Positions 24,831 to 34,003 are shown, counted from the stretch's first letter. The stretch: 64,000 bases of DNA from JACVRN01 sp036403815 (GCA_036403815.1 DASWQH010000066.1:1-64000), one strand, 5' to 3'. The notes: a model not told the origin generated them from the sequence alone. Numbers and translations are program-made.

Positions 24831-26195
24831 TTATGGCTTGTCGCTGCGTTTCTTACCTGTCTTCCTTGGGCTGTACTGGTTTTCATAATCCAACACATTC
24901 GACGCTCGCCTTCGCCGCTCCGCTTCGGTGCGGCCCTTCATCGGAGGCGATTTGATTGGGTTCGTGATGCCTTCCTCTGTCTGACTGCCGGTTGCGCTAT
25001 CGTTTGAGATTTGCGGCGCGTTAGCGTTATTTGCTCCTATGTTCGCCGGAGGCGTCGAGACTTGCACAGGCGCATTGCTGGTCTGTTTCTCAGGCGCATT
25101 GGATTGCGGCGCGGCTGCCTCCTGACTACGGCTGCTTGTATAAGCGTACAGAATGATTAGAGAAGCTATCAGCATCACTGTCCCCAGAGCGATGTAAAGC
25201 ATGCGGTACGAGCGCGGCTCGCGCGCAGGCGACTCTGGCGTAGAGGGCGGAGTAATTTCTGTCGGCTTAGAGTAACTCACTTGCCGCCCGTACACAGGCA
25301 AAGTAGGAATCTCCTTGTCTGCCGCGCCCGCCGGTTGCCCTTTGCTTCTCTGCTCTATGGTCTCTTCATCCGGCTCCTTCTCTTCGGCCTGTTTACGTCT
25401 CGCTTCGTCTTCTTCCGCCTGACGCTGCTTCTCTTCCTCTGCGCGCTGTTGCCGTTCCTGTGCCTCGCGGCGTCTTTGGTCTATTTCCTCAGCGGCTTTG
25501 CGCACCAGTACAGCTTCGGCTGCTGCCCGCGCTCTTTCTTCTTCGGCAAGGCGCGCCGCTTTCCGCTCTGCTGCGAGCCTGCGCGCGGCCTCTTCTTCAG
25601 CCTCCCGTCTCTGTCGCTCCTTCTCTTCGTCCTCACGCTTGCGTTGCGCCTCGGCTGCGTCCTTGGCTTCGCGTTGTCGCCGGGCTTTTGCCTGTTGTGC
25701 CTCCTGCTGTTTCTCTAGTATTCGCTGCAAGCTGGTAATCAAGCTTTCAACGTCCCGCTTCCAGCGCATGTTGCTAAGTTCAAAGGCATGGCGGTGAGAC
25801 AGTTGGTTCAAATCCTCTGGTAAGTCTGGAGTTGCTGGCATTGTCGCTCCCTGTATGAGGACAGGAATCACACGCACATTTCTACTTAACGCGGTGGCGA
25901 TTTCCAAACGGACAAAATCATTCGGATTATCTAAACGCCGCGTAACCCCATCCTTACTACTTGTGAGCCAGCCTTTACCAATAATTGCAATTAGAATCTG
26001 GCATGAACTGACTGCGTCCTTGATTGCCTGGACAAAATTCTCACCCGGCTCAATATAATCTATATCCATGAAGATTTGATCTTTACCGAAATGAGCAATG
26101 AGATTGTCAGATAAACGACCGGCAGCATCGGCGGTTTCGTCGCGGCGATAGCTGATAAAGATTTTTGAGGACTTTTCAGTAAAGGATTGCGACAT
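24831..26195 (-). CDS. TIR-domain protein with coiled coil and transmembrane segment
   Basis: Residues 10-150 are a TIR domain (SKIFISYRRDETADAAGRL, FMDIDYIEPGENFVQAI, ILIAIIGKGWL). A long Arg/Glu/Ala-rich coiled coil runs about 160-285, then a Pro-rich linker, one membrane helix (MLYIALGTVMLIASLIILYAY, about 330-350) and a polar tail. TIR domains act as NADases or scaffolds in bacteria; a catalytic Glu cannot be assigned by eye. Length 454. The downstream FGE-like gene is co-directional. AGGGATC precedes the ATG. A signalling or defence role is inference. Confidence 0.82.
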   Translation of the reverse strand: MSQSFTEKSSKIFISYRRDETADAAGRLSDNLIAHFGKDQIFMDIDYIEPGENFVQAIKDAVSSCQILIAIIGKGWLTSSKDGVTRRLDNPNDFVRLEIATALSRNVRVIPVLIQGATMPATPDLPEDLNQLSHRHAFELSNMRWKRDVESLITSLQRILEKQQEAQQAKARRQREAKDAAEAQRKREDEEKERQRREAEEEAARRLAAERKAARLAEEERARAAAEAVLVRKAAEEIDQRRREAQERQQRAEEEKQRQAEEDEARRKQAEEKEPDEETIEQRSKGQPAGAADKEIPTLPVYGRQVSYSKPTEITPPSTPESPAREPRSYRMLYIALGTVMLIASLIILYAYTSSRSQEAAAPQSNAPEKQTSNAPVQVSTPPANIGANNANAPQISNDSATGSQTEEGITNPIKSPPMKGRTEAERRRRASNVLDYENQYSPRKTGKKRSDKP

Positions 26196-26229
26196 GATCC
26201 CGATCCCTACCTTTAATTGCTATCAGGAA

Positions 26230-26245
26230 AATCTCGGTCGAGATT
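26230..26245. promoter_or_regulatory. 16-bp palindrome upstream of the TIR gene
   Basis: AATCTCG GT CGAGATT, perfect seven-base arms, 35 bases before the TIR start codon. It is suitable as a repressor or activator site. The gene-free 26196-26509 shows nothing else clear. Confidence 0.4.
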
Positions 26246-26509
26246 CAAATGAAAGGTTAGCGATGCAAAGAAAACGTGAGTTTAGCCGCTCAGACTCGTT
26301 CCGACTCCATCAGCTTTGAAATGTCAGGGCGCTTGTCGCGTAGTATGTAATAAATGCTGCATCATCTTAGCGCAGTTTTGGCTAGGGCGCTAGAATATAC
26401 CTTCGAGACTCAACGCTCTTCTCTCTTGTTCCCGGTGCTGAAGCACGTAGTTATTGTCAGAGAGTCCCTACTGGGACTTCCTAACGCGCTCTTTAAGCAA
26501 ACCAAGACG

Positions 26510-27439
26510 TTACTGTCTAGCAACAGCTACGAGGCGCAGGCCGGAGTTGCGCTGGCGTGTGTCGGGCATGGCGCGTATGCGCTCGTTGACGCGGCAGTAA
26601 AAGCCGTTGTCTATCCATGAGCCGCCGCGCATGACGCGGTATCTTTGATCGCCGCCCTTGAGCCAGGCGCTTCCGTCCGTGGGCGCGCCCTTGTAGCTGT
26701 CGTGATAAACGTCCTCGCACCATTCCCAGACGTTGCCGAGCATGTCGTACAATCCCCACGCGTTCGCCTGCTTCTCTCCGACCGGATGCGTCTTGTTGGC
26801 GGAGTTATTGAAGTACCACGCGAGCGCATCGAGCGCGCCCATGCTCTCGCCCGTCATCTGTGCGTGACACGCATACTCCCACTCCGACTCTGTAGGCAAA
26901 CGATAGCTGAAGGCATCATTCCGCTCGTTCAGCTTCTTGATGAAGACCAGCGCTTCCGTCCATGAAACCTGCTCGACGGGACAATCATCACAGCCTTTGA
27001 AGTTTGATGGTTCCGTGCCCATGACCATACGCCACTGCGCCTGTGTGATTTCGTAGCGCCCCATGTAATACCCTTTGCGAATCGCTACGCGCCGCGCCGG
27101 TCGCTCGTCTGCGCCGCCCTTATCCGAACCCATCACGAAGCTGCCCGAAGGTATGTAGGCGAACTCCATCCCTAGCTGGTTGGACATCACAGTCCCCGGC
27201 TTCGTCGTGTCGGCTGGCACATTCGCTGTTCCGGGCTGAGCAGTAGTCGAAGCTTCAGGCGTCGCGGTCGTCTTCGGCGAGGACGTGCTGGTTTTCTTCG
27301 CAGGCTTAGAAGTTTTTCTACCAGCCCTTCCCTGCCCGTATCCCAGTGACGTAAAAATTAGCGGCAGCAGCAGAAGCCCCGGCACAATCAACATTACCCA
27401 CGTACGATTTCTTTCTGTTCGATAATTGCTATTCTTCAT
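26510..27439 (-). CDS. Second FGE-fold (SUMF1-like) protein, one active-site Cys missing
   Basis: N-terminal membrane or signal segment (VMLIVPGLLLLPLIFTSLG), a Thr/Ser/Pro/Lys-rich linker, then the FGE fold: GMEFAYIPSGSFVMGS, EITQAQW, YRLPTESEWEYA, WGLYDMLGNVWEW, RGGSW. In the active segment only one Cys remains (SWIDNGFYCRVNERIR), so the usual two-cysteine copper-dependent reaction is not supported. It is paralogous to 23759-24805 (shared KGCDNCPVEQVSW type motif). Start at ATG 27439 (an upstream TTG is in frame). Separated from the TIR gene by 314 bases, so maybe separately transcribed. Confidence 0.8.
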   Translation of the reverse strand: MKNSNYRTERNRTWVMLIVPGLLLLPLIFTSLGYGQGRAGRKTSKPAKKTSTSSPKTTATPEASTTAQPGTANVPADTTKPGTVMSNQLGMEFAYIPSGSFVMGSDKGGADERPARRVAIRKGYYMGRYEITQAQWRMVMGTEPSNFKGCDDCPVEQVSWTEALVFIKKLNERNDAFSYRLPTESEWEYACHAQMTGESMGALDALAWYFNNSANKTHPVGEKQANAWGLYDMLGNVWEWCEDVYHDSYKGAPTDGSAWLKGGDQRYRVMRGGSWIDNGFYCRVNERIRAMPDTRQRNSGLRLVAVARQ

Positions 27440-27579
27440 CTCAATCAATCAACCTGTTTTTTCGTAAAGCTCGATTTTCTTGCAGGGGAGCGGTTCAGCT
27501 ATCTTAACGAAAATGGGTTGAGTGCGCTAGAGTGTCTAGGCTCAGTCAATTTCAGAAGCTCTCTAACAGGGAAAGAATC

Positions 27580-28029
27580 ATGAGTCTCAAAGAACGAATC
27601 GTTTCCGATATGACCGCCTCTATGAAGGCGAAGGATGCGGCGCGCACCTCCGTCCTGCGTATGGTTAAAGCCTTTGTCATGAACCGCGAAATAGAGAAGG
27701 GCGGCGCGCTTGACGACGAGGAGATGACGAAAACCCTACAGTCGCTCGTCAAACAGCGCCGCGATTCCATAGAGCAATACGAGATGGCCGGTCGGCAGGA
27801 TTTAGCCGACAAGGAGCGCGCCGAGATAGAGGTCATCGAAGGCTATCTTCCGCAGGCGGCCTCGCGCGAAGAGATCGAACAGGCTGTGGCGGCGGCTATA
27901 AAAGAGACGGAAGCAACCTCCATGCGTGAGATGGGAGCCGTGATGAAGGCCGTGCAGGCACGCCTCGCTGGTCGCAACGCAGACAACCGTACCATCAGCG
28001 AAATCGTCAAGGCGAAGCTTGGAAAGTAA
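27580..28029 (+). CDS. GatB/YqeY domain protein
   Basis: YqeY proteins are small homologues of the tail of amidotransferase subunit GatB; the exact role is unknown, possibly in tRNA or translation. Seen: MSLKERIVSDMTASMKAKD, LVKQRRDSIEQYEMAGRQDLADKE and IEGYLPQ, all family landmarks. I use ATG 27580 (AGGGAAAG six bases upstream) rather than an earlier in-frame start. The stop codon lies inside a heptamer palindrome. Confidence 0.9.
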   Translation: MSLKERIVSDMTASMKAKDAARTSVLRMVKAFVMNREIEKGGALDDEEMTKTLQSLVKQRRDSIEQYEMAGRQDLADKERAEIEVIEGYLPQAASREEIEQAVAAAIKETEATSMREMGAVMKAVQARLAGRNADNRTISEIVKAKLGK

Positions 28030-28112
28030 GCAGTGAGCGGTGAGCAGTAAGCAGAAAACTGGCCGTTTCGTTAGCTTTTACTGCTTACTGCTTACCGCTC
28101 ACCGCTTACTTT
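28023..28112. repeat. Heptamer palindrome, word GTAAGCA
   Basis: Two 32-base arms (28023-28054 and 28081-28112), 30 of 32 complementary, made of GTAAGCA/GTGAGCG units. The left arm contains the stop codon of the YqeY gene. Confidence 0.9.
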
Positions 28113-28120
28113 CTCTACGC

Positions 28121-28149
28121 TTGCTTATCCCCCATCTTTCCCCTATAAT
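28121..28149 (+). promoter_or_regulatory. Sigma-70-type promoter of the rimP-nusA-infB operon
   Basis: TTGCTT at 28121-28126, a 17-bp spacer and a perfect TATAAT at 28144-28149, about 110 bases upstream of the rimP start. It lies just after the heptamer palindrome. Confidence 0.75.
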
Positions 28150-28183
28150 CATTCGCTTGCTCAGAGCGCGGCGGTCATGTCCG

Positions 28184-28210
28184 GTGGGTTCTCTGCCCAC
28201 TTTTTCTTTT
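28184..28210 (+). terminator. Attenuator-like hairpin in the rimP leader
   Basis: GTGGG TTCTCTG CCCAC followed by TTTTTCTTTT. It is between the promoter and rimP, so it may act as a transcription attenuator; NusA itself is encoded in the operon and is known in other bacteria to control its own operon (inference). Confidence 0.5.
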
Positions 28211-28259
28211 GCGCACTTGAGTCTTTTCTGAAGTGGTCTCTGGAGGACGGCAGCGGACA

Positions 28260-28775
28260 ATGGGTCAGGGTTCGATTGACAGGCGTATAGAGGAGATAGC
28301 CGAGCGTGTGGCCTTGGACAATGGGCTTGAGATGGTTCATACGGAAGTCGGCGGGCCGGACGGAAAACCTTTGATACGCATCTTTATTGATAAGCCGGAA
28401 GGCGTCACGCACGAGGATTGCTCGTTGGTAAGCCGCCATGTAGGCACTGTGCTGGAGGTGGAGGATTTCATTCATTCGGCCTATACGCTGGAAGTATCAA
28501 GCCCCGGATTGGAGCGCGGGCTTTACAAGCGAGCCGATTACGAGCGTTTCACTGGCAGAGACGCACGCATTAAGACGACGCGAGCCATCAACGGCCAGCG
28601 CAATTTTCGCGGGAGCATCGCCGGACTGGAAGGCGACGCTGTGATTTTTGAAGATCGAACGAGCGGGCGCGTTTCTATCCCGCTTGAGTCAATCAACAAG
28701 GCCAACCTTGAGATTGACGTTGAAGAAGAGTTTCGCCGCGCTCAGGAGCGCGAAAAGGTAGCCAAGGGAGTTTGA
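28260..28775 (+). CDS. rimP: Ribosome maturation factor RimP
   Basis: RimP assists 30S assembly. Visible: the N-terminal IEEIAERVALDNGLEMVHTE, the DHEDCSLVSRHV-type segment (THEDCSLVSRHVGTVL), YTLEVSSPGLERGLYK and the SH3-like C-terminus. ATG 28260 chosen (GGAGGA 11 bases upstream); an earlier GTG at 28233 is in frame. The order rimP-nusA-infB-rbfA is the classic one. Confidence 0.96.
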   Translation: MGQGSIDRRIEEIAERVALDNGLEMVHTEVGGPDGKPLIRIFIDKPEGVTHEDCSLVSRHVGTVLEVEDFIHSAYTLEVSSPGLERGLYKRADYERFTGRDARIKTTRAINGQRNFRGSIAGLEGDAVIFEDRTSGRVSIPLESINKANLEIDVEEEFRRAQEREKVAKGV

Positions 28776-28873
28776 GAGGCTGCTATTACAACTGAATAAA
28801 AAAGAAGAGGTCGGAGGCTATAGGTCAGCGGTAAAGGCTGAAATTAATCTCTGACCTACAGCACTGAAAGTTT

Positions 28874-30880
28874 ATGAGCACTTCCATCGCACAAAACATT
28901 GACGCTCTCTGTCAGGAGCAGGGTATCGAACGCGACCTGGTCATAGACGCAATGAAGGAGGCTGTCCGCGCGGCAGCCAAAAAGCAGTTCAAGTCCGGCG
29001 AAGACATACAGGTGGACTGGAATCCTGATACCGGCATAGAGCTTTCGGCCTCGAAAGTTGTCGTGGAGGAAGTCACCAACCCGGCCACAGAGATGTCTCT
29101 GGACGAGGCGAAGGAACTGGCAGGCGACGAAGTGGAAATAGGTGACGCGCTGCTGCTGCCTCTGCCGATGGAAGAACTCGGGCGCATCGCAGCCCAGACC
29201 GCCAAGCAGATTCTTTTCCAGAAAGTGCGCGACGCTGTTCGCAGCAACATCTATGAGCAATACGTGGATAAGATAGGCGATCTGGTCAACGGGTTTGTCA
29301 AACGCTTCGAGCGCGGCAACATCATCGTTGATCTGGGAAATCTGGAAGCAATACTTCCGAAATCGCAGCAGTCGCGCGGCGAACAGTGGAATCAGGGCGA
29401 GCGCATACGCGTCGTCATCAGCAACGTTTCCAAAGAATCTAAGGGGCCGCAGGTCGAAGTCTCGCGCACCAGCCCGGAGCTTCTGAAACGGTTGTTTGAA
29501 ATGGAAGTGCCGGAGATTTACGACGGCACGGTCGTCATCAAATCCTGCGTGCGTGAGCCTGGAGACCGCGCCAAGATTGCTGTGATGTCTACGGAGCGTG
29601 ATGTTGATCCAGTGGGCGCTTGCGTCGGCATGAAGGGCAGCCGCGTGCAGGCCATCATACGGGAGTTGCGTGGAGAGAAGATTGACATCATAGAGTGGTC
29701 GGACGAGCCTTCGGTGTTTGCCGCGAATGCCTTATCGCCCGCCAAGGTCAATCAGGTTCGCATCACCGATATTGAAAATCGGCAGATGGAAGTCATCGTC
29801 AACGAAGACCAGCTTTCACTCGCCATAGGCAAGCGTGGACAGAACGTGCGGCTCGCATCGAAGCTCGTCGGCTGGAATATAGACATACGCAGCGAAGAAG
29901 AGATCAAGCGCGAGGTCGCGGAGCAGATGGGTGCGATTATCGCTTCGGGCGGCGCAGTTCCCCTCTCTGCCATCGAAGGACTCACGGCAGCGCAGGCAGA
30001 CGCCCTCGCAGAGCACAGCATAGAAGATATTGACGCTCTCGCCGCCACCTCCGTTGACGATCTGGTGGAGTACCTTGACCTCAGTCTTGACGAAGCCGAG
30101 GAGATTCTGGCGGCGGCGAAGAACGTTATCGCCGTGCGTGATGCCAAGCGACAGGCAGGCGACGAGGCCGAGGGTGAGACGACCGGCGAAGAAGCCGCTG
30201 GCGAAGGCTCGACGGAAGGCGCGGAAGAAGCTGTTGCCGCAACCACGGAACCCGAACAGATTGAGACAGCCCCCGTAGAGACTGTAGCTGCCACAGACGA
30301 GGATGAGCCTGCTGTGGCCGAAACGAGCCAGGGAGAGACAGAGATGGCAGACAGTGAGGAAGAAGAAGGCCAGGCGGTCGAACAGCACGCTTTCTCAGCC
30401 GAGCTTGACGTGGATGCTCGCCCCGGCGACATCAATCCGCCGCATGAGATGACTGACGAAGGCTACGACGAAGCTGTAGAGAATGGTACGCCTTACTCAG
30501 CCGAGCCGAATATCCTTGCAGAGTATTCAGCCGATCCGGTCGCGCTTACCGAAGCCGACCCGATGACGGAAGACGAGCTGCTCCTGCAAGGTGCCGAACG
30601 CGATCTGAGGCCGGATACGATTACGCCCGCGCCCGACATTACGTCGAGCGAGGCGGCCTATATAGAAGCCGCTGGCCGTGTAGGTGAAGGAGAGCCGCCC
30701 GTCGAAGAAGAAATGGATGCGTTCTCTCCTCAAGCAGATTTTGCTTCGGAAGCATCTGCGCCCGAAGTGCAAATAAGTTCCGCTCCCGCGCCGGAGTACC
30801 GAGAAGATGTGGCCGCGCCGGTCGAGAGCGATGAAGAAGAGAAATCAATGAACTCTTCCGACGACAATGCGGCACAGTAA
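28874..30880 (+). CDS. nusA: Transcription termination/antitermination factor NusA with acidic tail
   Basis: NusA binds RNA polymerase and RNA and sets pausing, termination and antitermination. The N-terminal domain is residues 1-130, S1 about 135-200, two KH domains about 205-350 (GMKGSRVQAIIRELRGEKIDI; AIGKRGQNVRLASKLVGW), then helix-hairpin-helix like repeats about 365-425. The last about 240 residues are highly acidic (many Glu, Asp, Ala, Thr), unlike common NusA (about 350-500). YlxR, usually between nusA and infB, is absent here. The acidic tail may mimic nucleic acid or bind the polymerase (inference). Confidence 0.97.
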   Translation: MSTSIAQNIDALCQEQGIERDLVIDAMKEAVRAAAKKQFKSGEDIQVDWNPDTGIELSASKVVVEEVTNPATEMSLDEAKELAGDEVEIGDALLLPLPMEELGRIAAQTAKQILFQKVRDAVRSNIYEQYVDKIGDLVNGFVKRFERGNIIVDLGNLEAILPKSQQSRGEQWNQGERIRVVISNVSKESKGPQVEVSRTSPELLKRLFEMEVPEIYDGTVVIKSCVREPGDRAKIAVMSTERDVDPVGACVGMKGSRVQAIIRELRGEKIDIIEWSDEPSVFAANALSPAKVNQVRITDIENRQMEVIVNEDQLSLAIGKRGQNVRLASKLVGWNIDIRSEEEIKREVAEQMGAIIASGGAVPLSAIEGLTAAQADALAEHSIEDIDALAATSVDDLVEYLDLSLDEAEEILAAAKNVIAVRDAKRQAGDEAEGETTGEEAAGEGSTEGAEEAVAATTEPEQIETAPVETVAATDEDEPAVAETSQGETEMADSEEEEGQAVEQHAFSAELDVDARPGDINPPHEMTDEGYDEAVENGTPYSAEPNILAEYSADPVALTEADPMTEDELLLQGAERDLRPDTITPAPDITSSEAAYIEAAGRVGEGEPPVEEEMDAFSPQADFASEASAPEVQISSAPAPEYREDVAAPVESDEEEKSMNSSDDNAAQ

Positions 30881-30919
30881 CGCAACAGGGCGTGTGCGCT
30901 TGAAAAGCGTGCAACGCTC

Positions 30920-30993
30920 CTCGCCTACGCCCCCTTCCCAGGGTCGGCTCTCCTGATGAGAGCGCGCTTTTAAGGGAAAGGTCGTAGGGCGAG
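30920..30993 (+). ncRNA. Structured element between nusA and infB
   Basis: Three nested stems: outer CTCGCCTACG (30920-30929) with CGTAGGGCGAG (30983-30993, one bulge); middle CCTTCCC with GGGAAAGG (one bulge); inner GCTCTC CTGAT GAGAGC (30947-30963). It occupies most of the 177-base intergenic space in front of infB, where ylxR would be. Could be an attenuator or protein-binding leader; structure is by eye. Confidence 0.45.
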
Positions 30994-31057
30994 AGACCCA
31001 GACTATTTTCCAGAAGCGCGCGACGCCGTTTTATCCAAAGCGTCGAAGAAGGAGTGC

Positions 31058-33922
31058 ATGACCGCTCATACGTCTAAGGTTCGTCTATACGATCTGGCTA
31101 AAGAACTCAAGCTCGACACCAAGCGTCTCATCGAAGAGGTCAGACGCGAGGGTGTAGATGTGAGTGTGCCATCCAACTCTGTCTCAAAAGAGTTGGCCGA
31201 CAAGATTCGCAACAAGTATTTTCCGAAGAAGGAAACTGCCGCGCCGCGCAGGATAGTGGTCGTCAAACACGCCGCGCGCCCCGTGGCCGCTCCGGCGGAA
31301 GAAGCTGCGCCTGTGGCAGTCTCCGAAGAGGCCGCGCCGGTTTCAGGTGAGCCTTACGAGCCTATCGCGGCTACTGCTGAAGCCAGTGCAGAGCCATCTG
31401 CCGATGAAGGGCAGCCTGCGGCCAGACCTGCCTCTCGTATTCTTCTAAAGAAGAAGCCACAGCCCCCGGCACAGCGCGCAGAGCCGCCCGCTTCAACTGC
31501 ATCGCCCGTTATAGAAACTTTTGTAGAGGCGGAGCAGGCGAGCACCAACGGTGAAGGCGAGGCCGCGCCCTTCGAGCCTGCCATGTCAGAGCCAGCGCCG
31601 CCTGCGGCTGCTTTAGAGCAAGCGAGCGCGCCGCAAGCCTCTGCGCCGACCGCTGCATCTACTTCCAGTGCTCAAGCGCCTGCGCCTTCAAGACAGGTCA
31701 GAGTTCTGCGCCCGACTGCCGCAGCCTTGAGCGCGGGCATACGGCACGGCGACCGCGCACCAGCGCCAGCGCCGCCGCCTACACCTGCAAAGCCGCAGCC
31801 TTCTCCTTCGCGTGAGCGGCGCGACCGTCGTGACCGCAATGCGGGTCGCACTACGCGCGAGCCGGAGACGTTCGAGTTCAGCGGCACTCCGGGCGAGACG
31901 GCCACTCCGCAAACTGTCTACACGCCTCCGCCGGATGCGCGTCGTCGCGGTCGCTCGCGTCACAGTGGGCGTCCGGTTCCGGGCAGCGCCACCGGCCCGC
32001 GCAAGATGCCTGAAGGCAGAGGCCGTTTCGACAACGACTTTCTGCCGCCGCCGCGTGCGCTCTCTCTGGAAGACCGCATTGCCGGGCGACTTGAAGGCGG
32101 CGGCTCGACCGTCTCTACAGGCGAGCTAAAGACCGTGCGCCTTATAGAAGGATCGACCGTCAAGGAGTTCGCAGAAAAGCTGGGCATCAAGCCGAAGGAC
32201 ATCGTGACGCTGCTTATTCAGCGCGGAGTCTTTGCCACTATCAATCAGCCCCTGAACGATGACGTGGCGGTTGATCTGGCTCGTCGCTTCGGTTACGAAA
32301 TCACTTTCGTTCCCTTTGAAGAGATGGTCGCCGAAGAGGAGTTCGAGGAGTTGATTGCATCCGACTCGGATGATGTGGAGCTGCCGCGCGCTCCGGTTGT
32401 GACCGTCATGGGTCACGTTGATCACGGAAAGACTTCACTCTTGGACGGCATTCGCAGTACGGAAGTCGCCGCCGGTGAAGCGGGCGGCATCACGCAGCAC
32501 ATAGGCGCTTACAGCGTGAGCGTGCCGACCCCTGATAGTCCTGAAGCGACACGTCGCGTCGTCTTCCTTGATACACCCGGCCACGAAGCCTTCACGATGA
32601 TGCGTGCGCGCGGAGCGAAGGCGACGGACGTTGTGGTGCTGGTAGTGGCGGCGGACGACGGCGTCATGCCGCAGACGATTGAAGCCATAGAGCACGCGCG
32701 TGCCGCCAATGTGCCTATCGTCGTCGCCATCAACAAGATTGATAAGCCGGACGCCAATCCTGAGCGAGTCAAGCAGGAGTTGGCCGGACATGCCCTGACG
32801 CCGGTCGAGTGGGGCGGCGACACCGAAATGGTTGCCGTCTCCGCCAAGCAGCACAAGAATCTGGATAACCTGCTTGAGACCATCCTGCTCACGGCAGACA
32901 TTCTCAATCTGAAAGCCAGCCCGACGCGTCTCGCTTCGGGTGTCGTGCTCGAAGCCAAGCTGGATAGAGGTCGCGGCTCGGTCGCAACCGTGCTCGTACA
33001 GCAGGGTACGCTGCGCGTAGGCGATCCCTTCATCGTCGGCCAAATCTTCGGCAAGGTGCGAGCCATGTTCGACGATCGAGGACAGGCGGTGACGGAAGCA
33101 GGGCCTGCAACGCCCGTAGAAGTTCTGGGACTTCAGGGCGTGCCGCAGGCGGGCGAGGCTTTCCAGGTCGTCGCCGACATCACAAAGGCGCAGCAGATTT
33201 CGCATCACCGCCAGATGATCAATCGCCAGGCGACGCTGGCGCAGACCACCAAGCGCGGTATAGAAGCCCTCGGACAAACAGAGATCAAGGAACTGCTCGT
33301 GGTCATCAAGGCAGACGTGCAGGGTTCCGTAGAAGTCTTGAAGTCCACCTTGCAGAAGCTTTCGACCGAGGTGGTCAAGGTGAAAGTGATTCGCTCCGGC
33401 GTGGGCGCAATCACGGAATCCGATGTGCTGCTGGCTTCTGCGACGCAGGCCGAAAATACAAACAAGGCCGTCGTCATCATAGGCTTCAACGTGCGCCCGG
33501 AATCGCGCGCCGCAGACCTTGCCAAGCAGGAGAACGTAGACATACGCCTGCACTCGATTATTTACAAGGTCGAAGAAGAGATACGCGCCGCTATGATCGG
33601 CATGCTCGAAGCGGTGGAGAAGGAACTCATCCTTGGCAAAGCGGCTGTGCGCGAAGTCTTCCGCGTGCCGCGCGCAGGCGTGATTGCAGGCTGCATGGTC
33701 TTGGACGGCGTCATTCGCCGCAACGCCCGTGCCCGACTGATACGCGACGGCGTAGTCTCATGGGAAGGCGGCATCGCGTCTTTGCGCCGGTTCAAAGAGG
33801 ATGTAGGAGAAGTCCGCGAGGGCTTCGAGTGCGGTATTGCCCTCGAAAACTTCAACGACATCAAGGTCGGCGACCAGATCGAAGCGTTCATCATCGAGAA
33901 GGTCGCGGCCACAGAACTATAG
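31058..33922 (+). CDS. infB: Translation initiation factor IF-2
   Basis: IF-2 is the GTPase that delivers initiator tRNA to the 30S subunit. The 954-residue protein has an IF2N module at the start (VRLYDLAKELKLDTKRLIEE), about 300 residues of Ala/Pro/Glu/Arg-rich linker, a second IF2N (VKEFAEKLGIKPKDIVTLL), then the G domain: GHVDHGKTSLLD, DTPGHEAF and NKIDKPDA, and domains II-IV. AGAAGGAG lies five bases before the ATG. Stop codon abuts a heptamer palindrome. Confidence 0.98.
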   Translation: MTAHTSKVRLYDLAKELKLDTKRLIEEVRREGVDVSVPSNSVSKELADKIRNKYFPKKETAAPRRIVVVKHAARPVAAPAEEAAPVAVSEEAAPVSGEPYEPIAATAEASAEPSADEGQPAARPASRILLKKKPQPPAQRAEPPASTASPVIETFVEAEQASTNGEGEAAPFEPAMSEPAPPAAALEQASAPQASAPTAASTSSAQAPAPSRQVRVLRPTAAALSAGIRHGDRAPAPAPPPTPAKPQPSPSRERRDRRDRNAGRTTREPETFEFSGTPGETATPQTVYTPPPDARRRGRSRHSGRPVPGSATGPRKMPEGRGRFDNDFLPPPRALSLEDRIAGRLEGGGSTVSTGELKTVRLIEGSTVKEFAEKLGIKPKDIVTLLIQRGVFATINQPLNDDVAVDLARRFGYEITFVPFEEMVAEEEFEELIASDSDDVELPRAPVVTVMGHVDHGKTSLLDGIRSTEVAAGEAGGITQHIGAYSVSVPTPDSPEATRRVVFLDTPGHEAFTMMRARGAKATDVVVLVVAADDGVMPQTIEAIEHARAANVPIVVAINKIDKPDANPERVKQELAGHALTPVEWGGDTEMVAVSAKQHKNLDNLLETILLTADILNLKASPTRLASGVVLEAKLDRGRGSVATVLVQQGTLRVGDPFIVGQIFGKVRAMFDDRGQAVTEAGPATPVEVLGLQGVPQAGEAFQVVADITKAQQISHHRQMINRQATLAQTTKRGIEALGQTEIKELLVVIKADVQGSVEVLKSTLQKLSTEVVKVKVIRSGVGAITESDVLLASATQAENTNKAVVIIGFNVRPESRAADLAKQENVDIRLHSIIYKVEEEIRAAMIGMLEAVEKELILGKAAVREVFRVPRAGVIAGCMVLDGVIRRNARARLIRDGVVSWEGGIASLRRFKEDVGEVREGFECGIALENFNDIKVGDQIEAFIIEKVAATEL

Positions 33923-33994
33923 AGGACAGAGGACAGAGGTTAGAGGTTAGTAGTTGACTTTCTTTTTACTAATCTCTGACCTCTAACCTCTAAT
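33921..33994. repeat. Heptamer palindrome, word AGAGGTT/AGAGGAC
   Basis: Left arm AGAGGAC AGAGGAC AGAGGTT AGAGGTT; right arm of complementary AATCTCT, GACCTCT, AACCTCT units. It begins within the stop codon of infB. Confidence 0.88.
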
Positions 33995-34003
33995 CACTGT
34001 TTT

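Noticed and set aside
26354..26620. Plus-strand ORF of 88 codons
   Set aside because: Half of it is antisense to the FGE-like gene; no ribosome binding site.
32435..33553. Long minus-strand ORF of 372 codons
   Set aside because: It is a shadow in the opposite strand of infB, whose G-domain motifs are certain; composition (His/Leu/Arg/Asp) is typical of antisense frames in GC-rich DNA.
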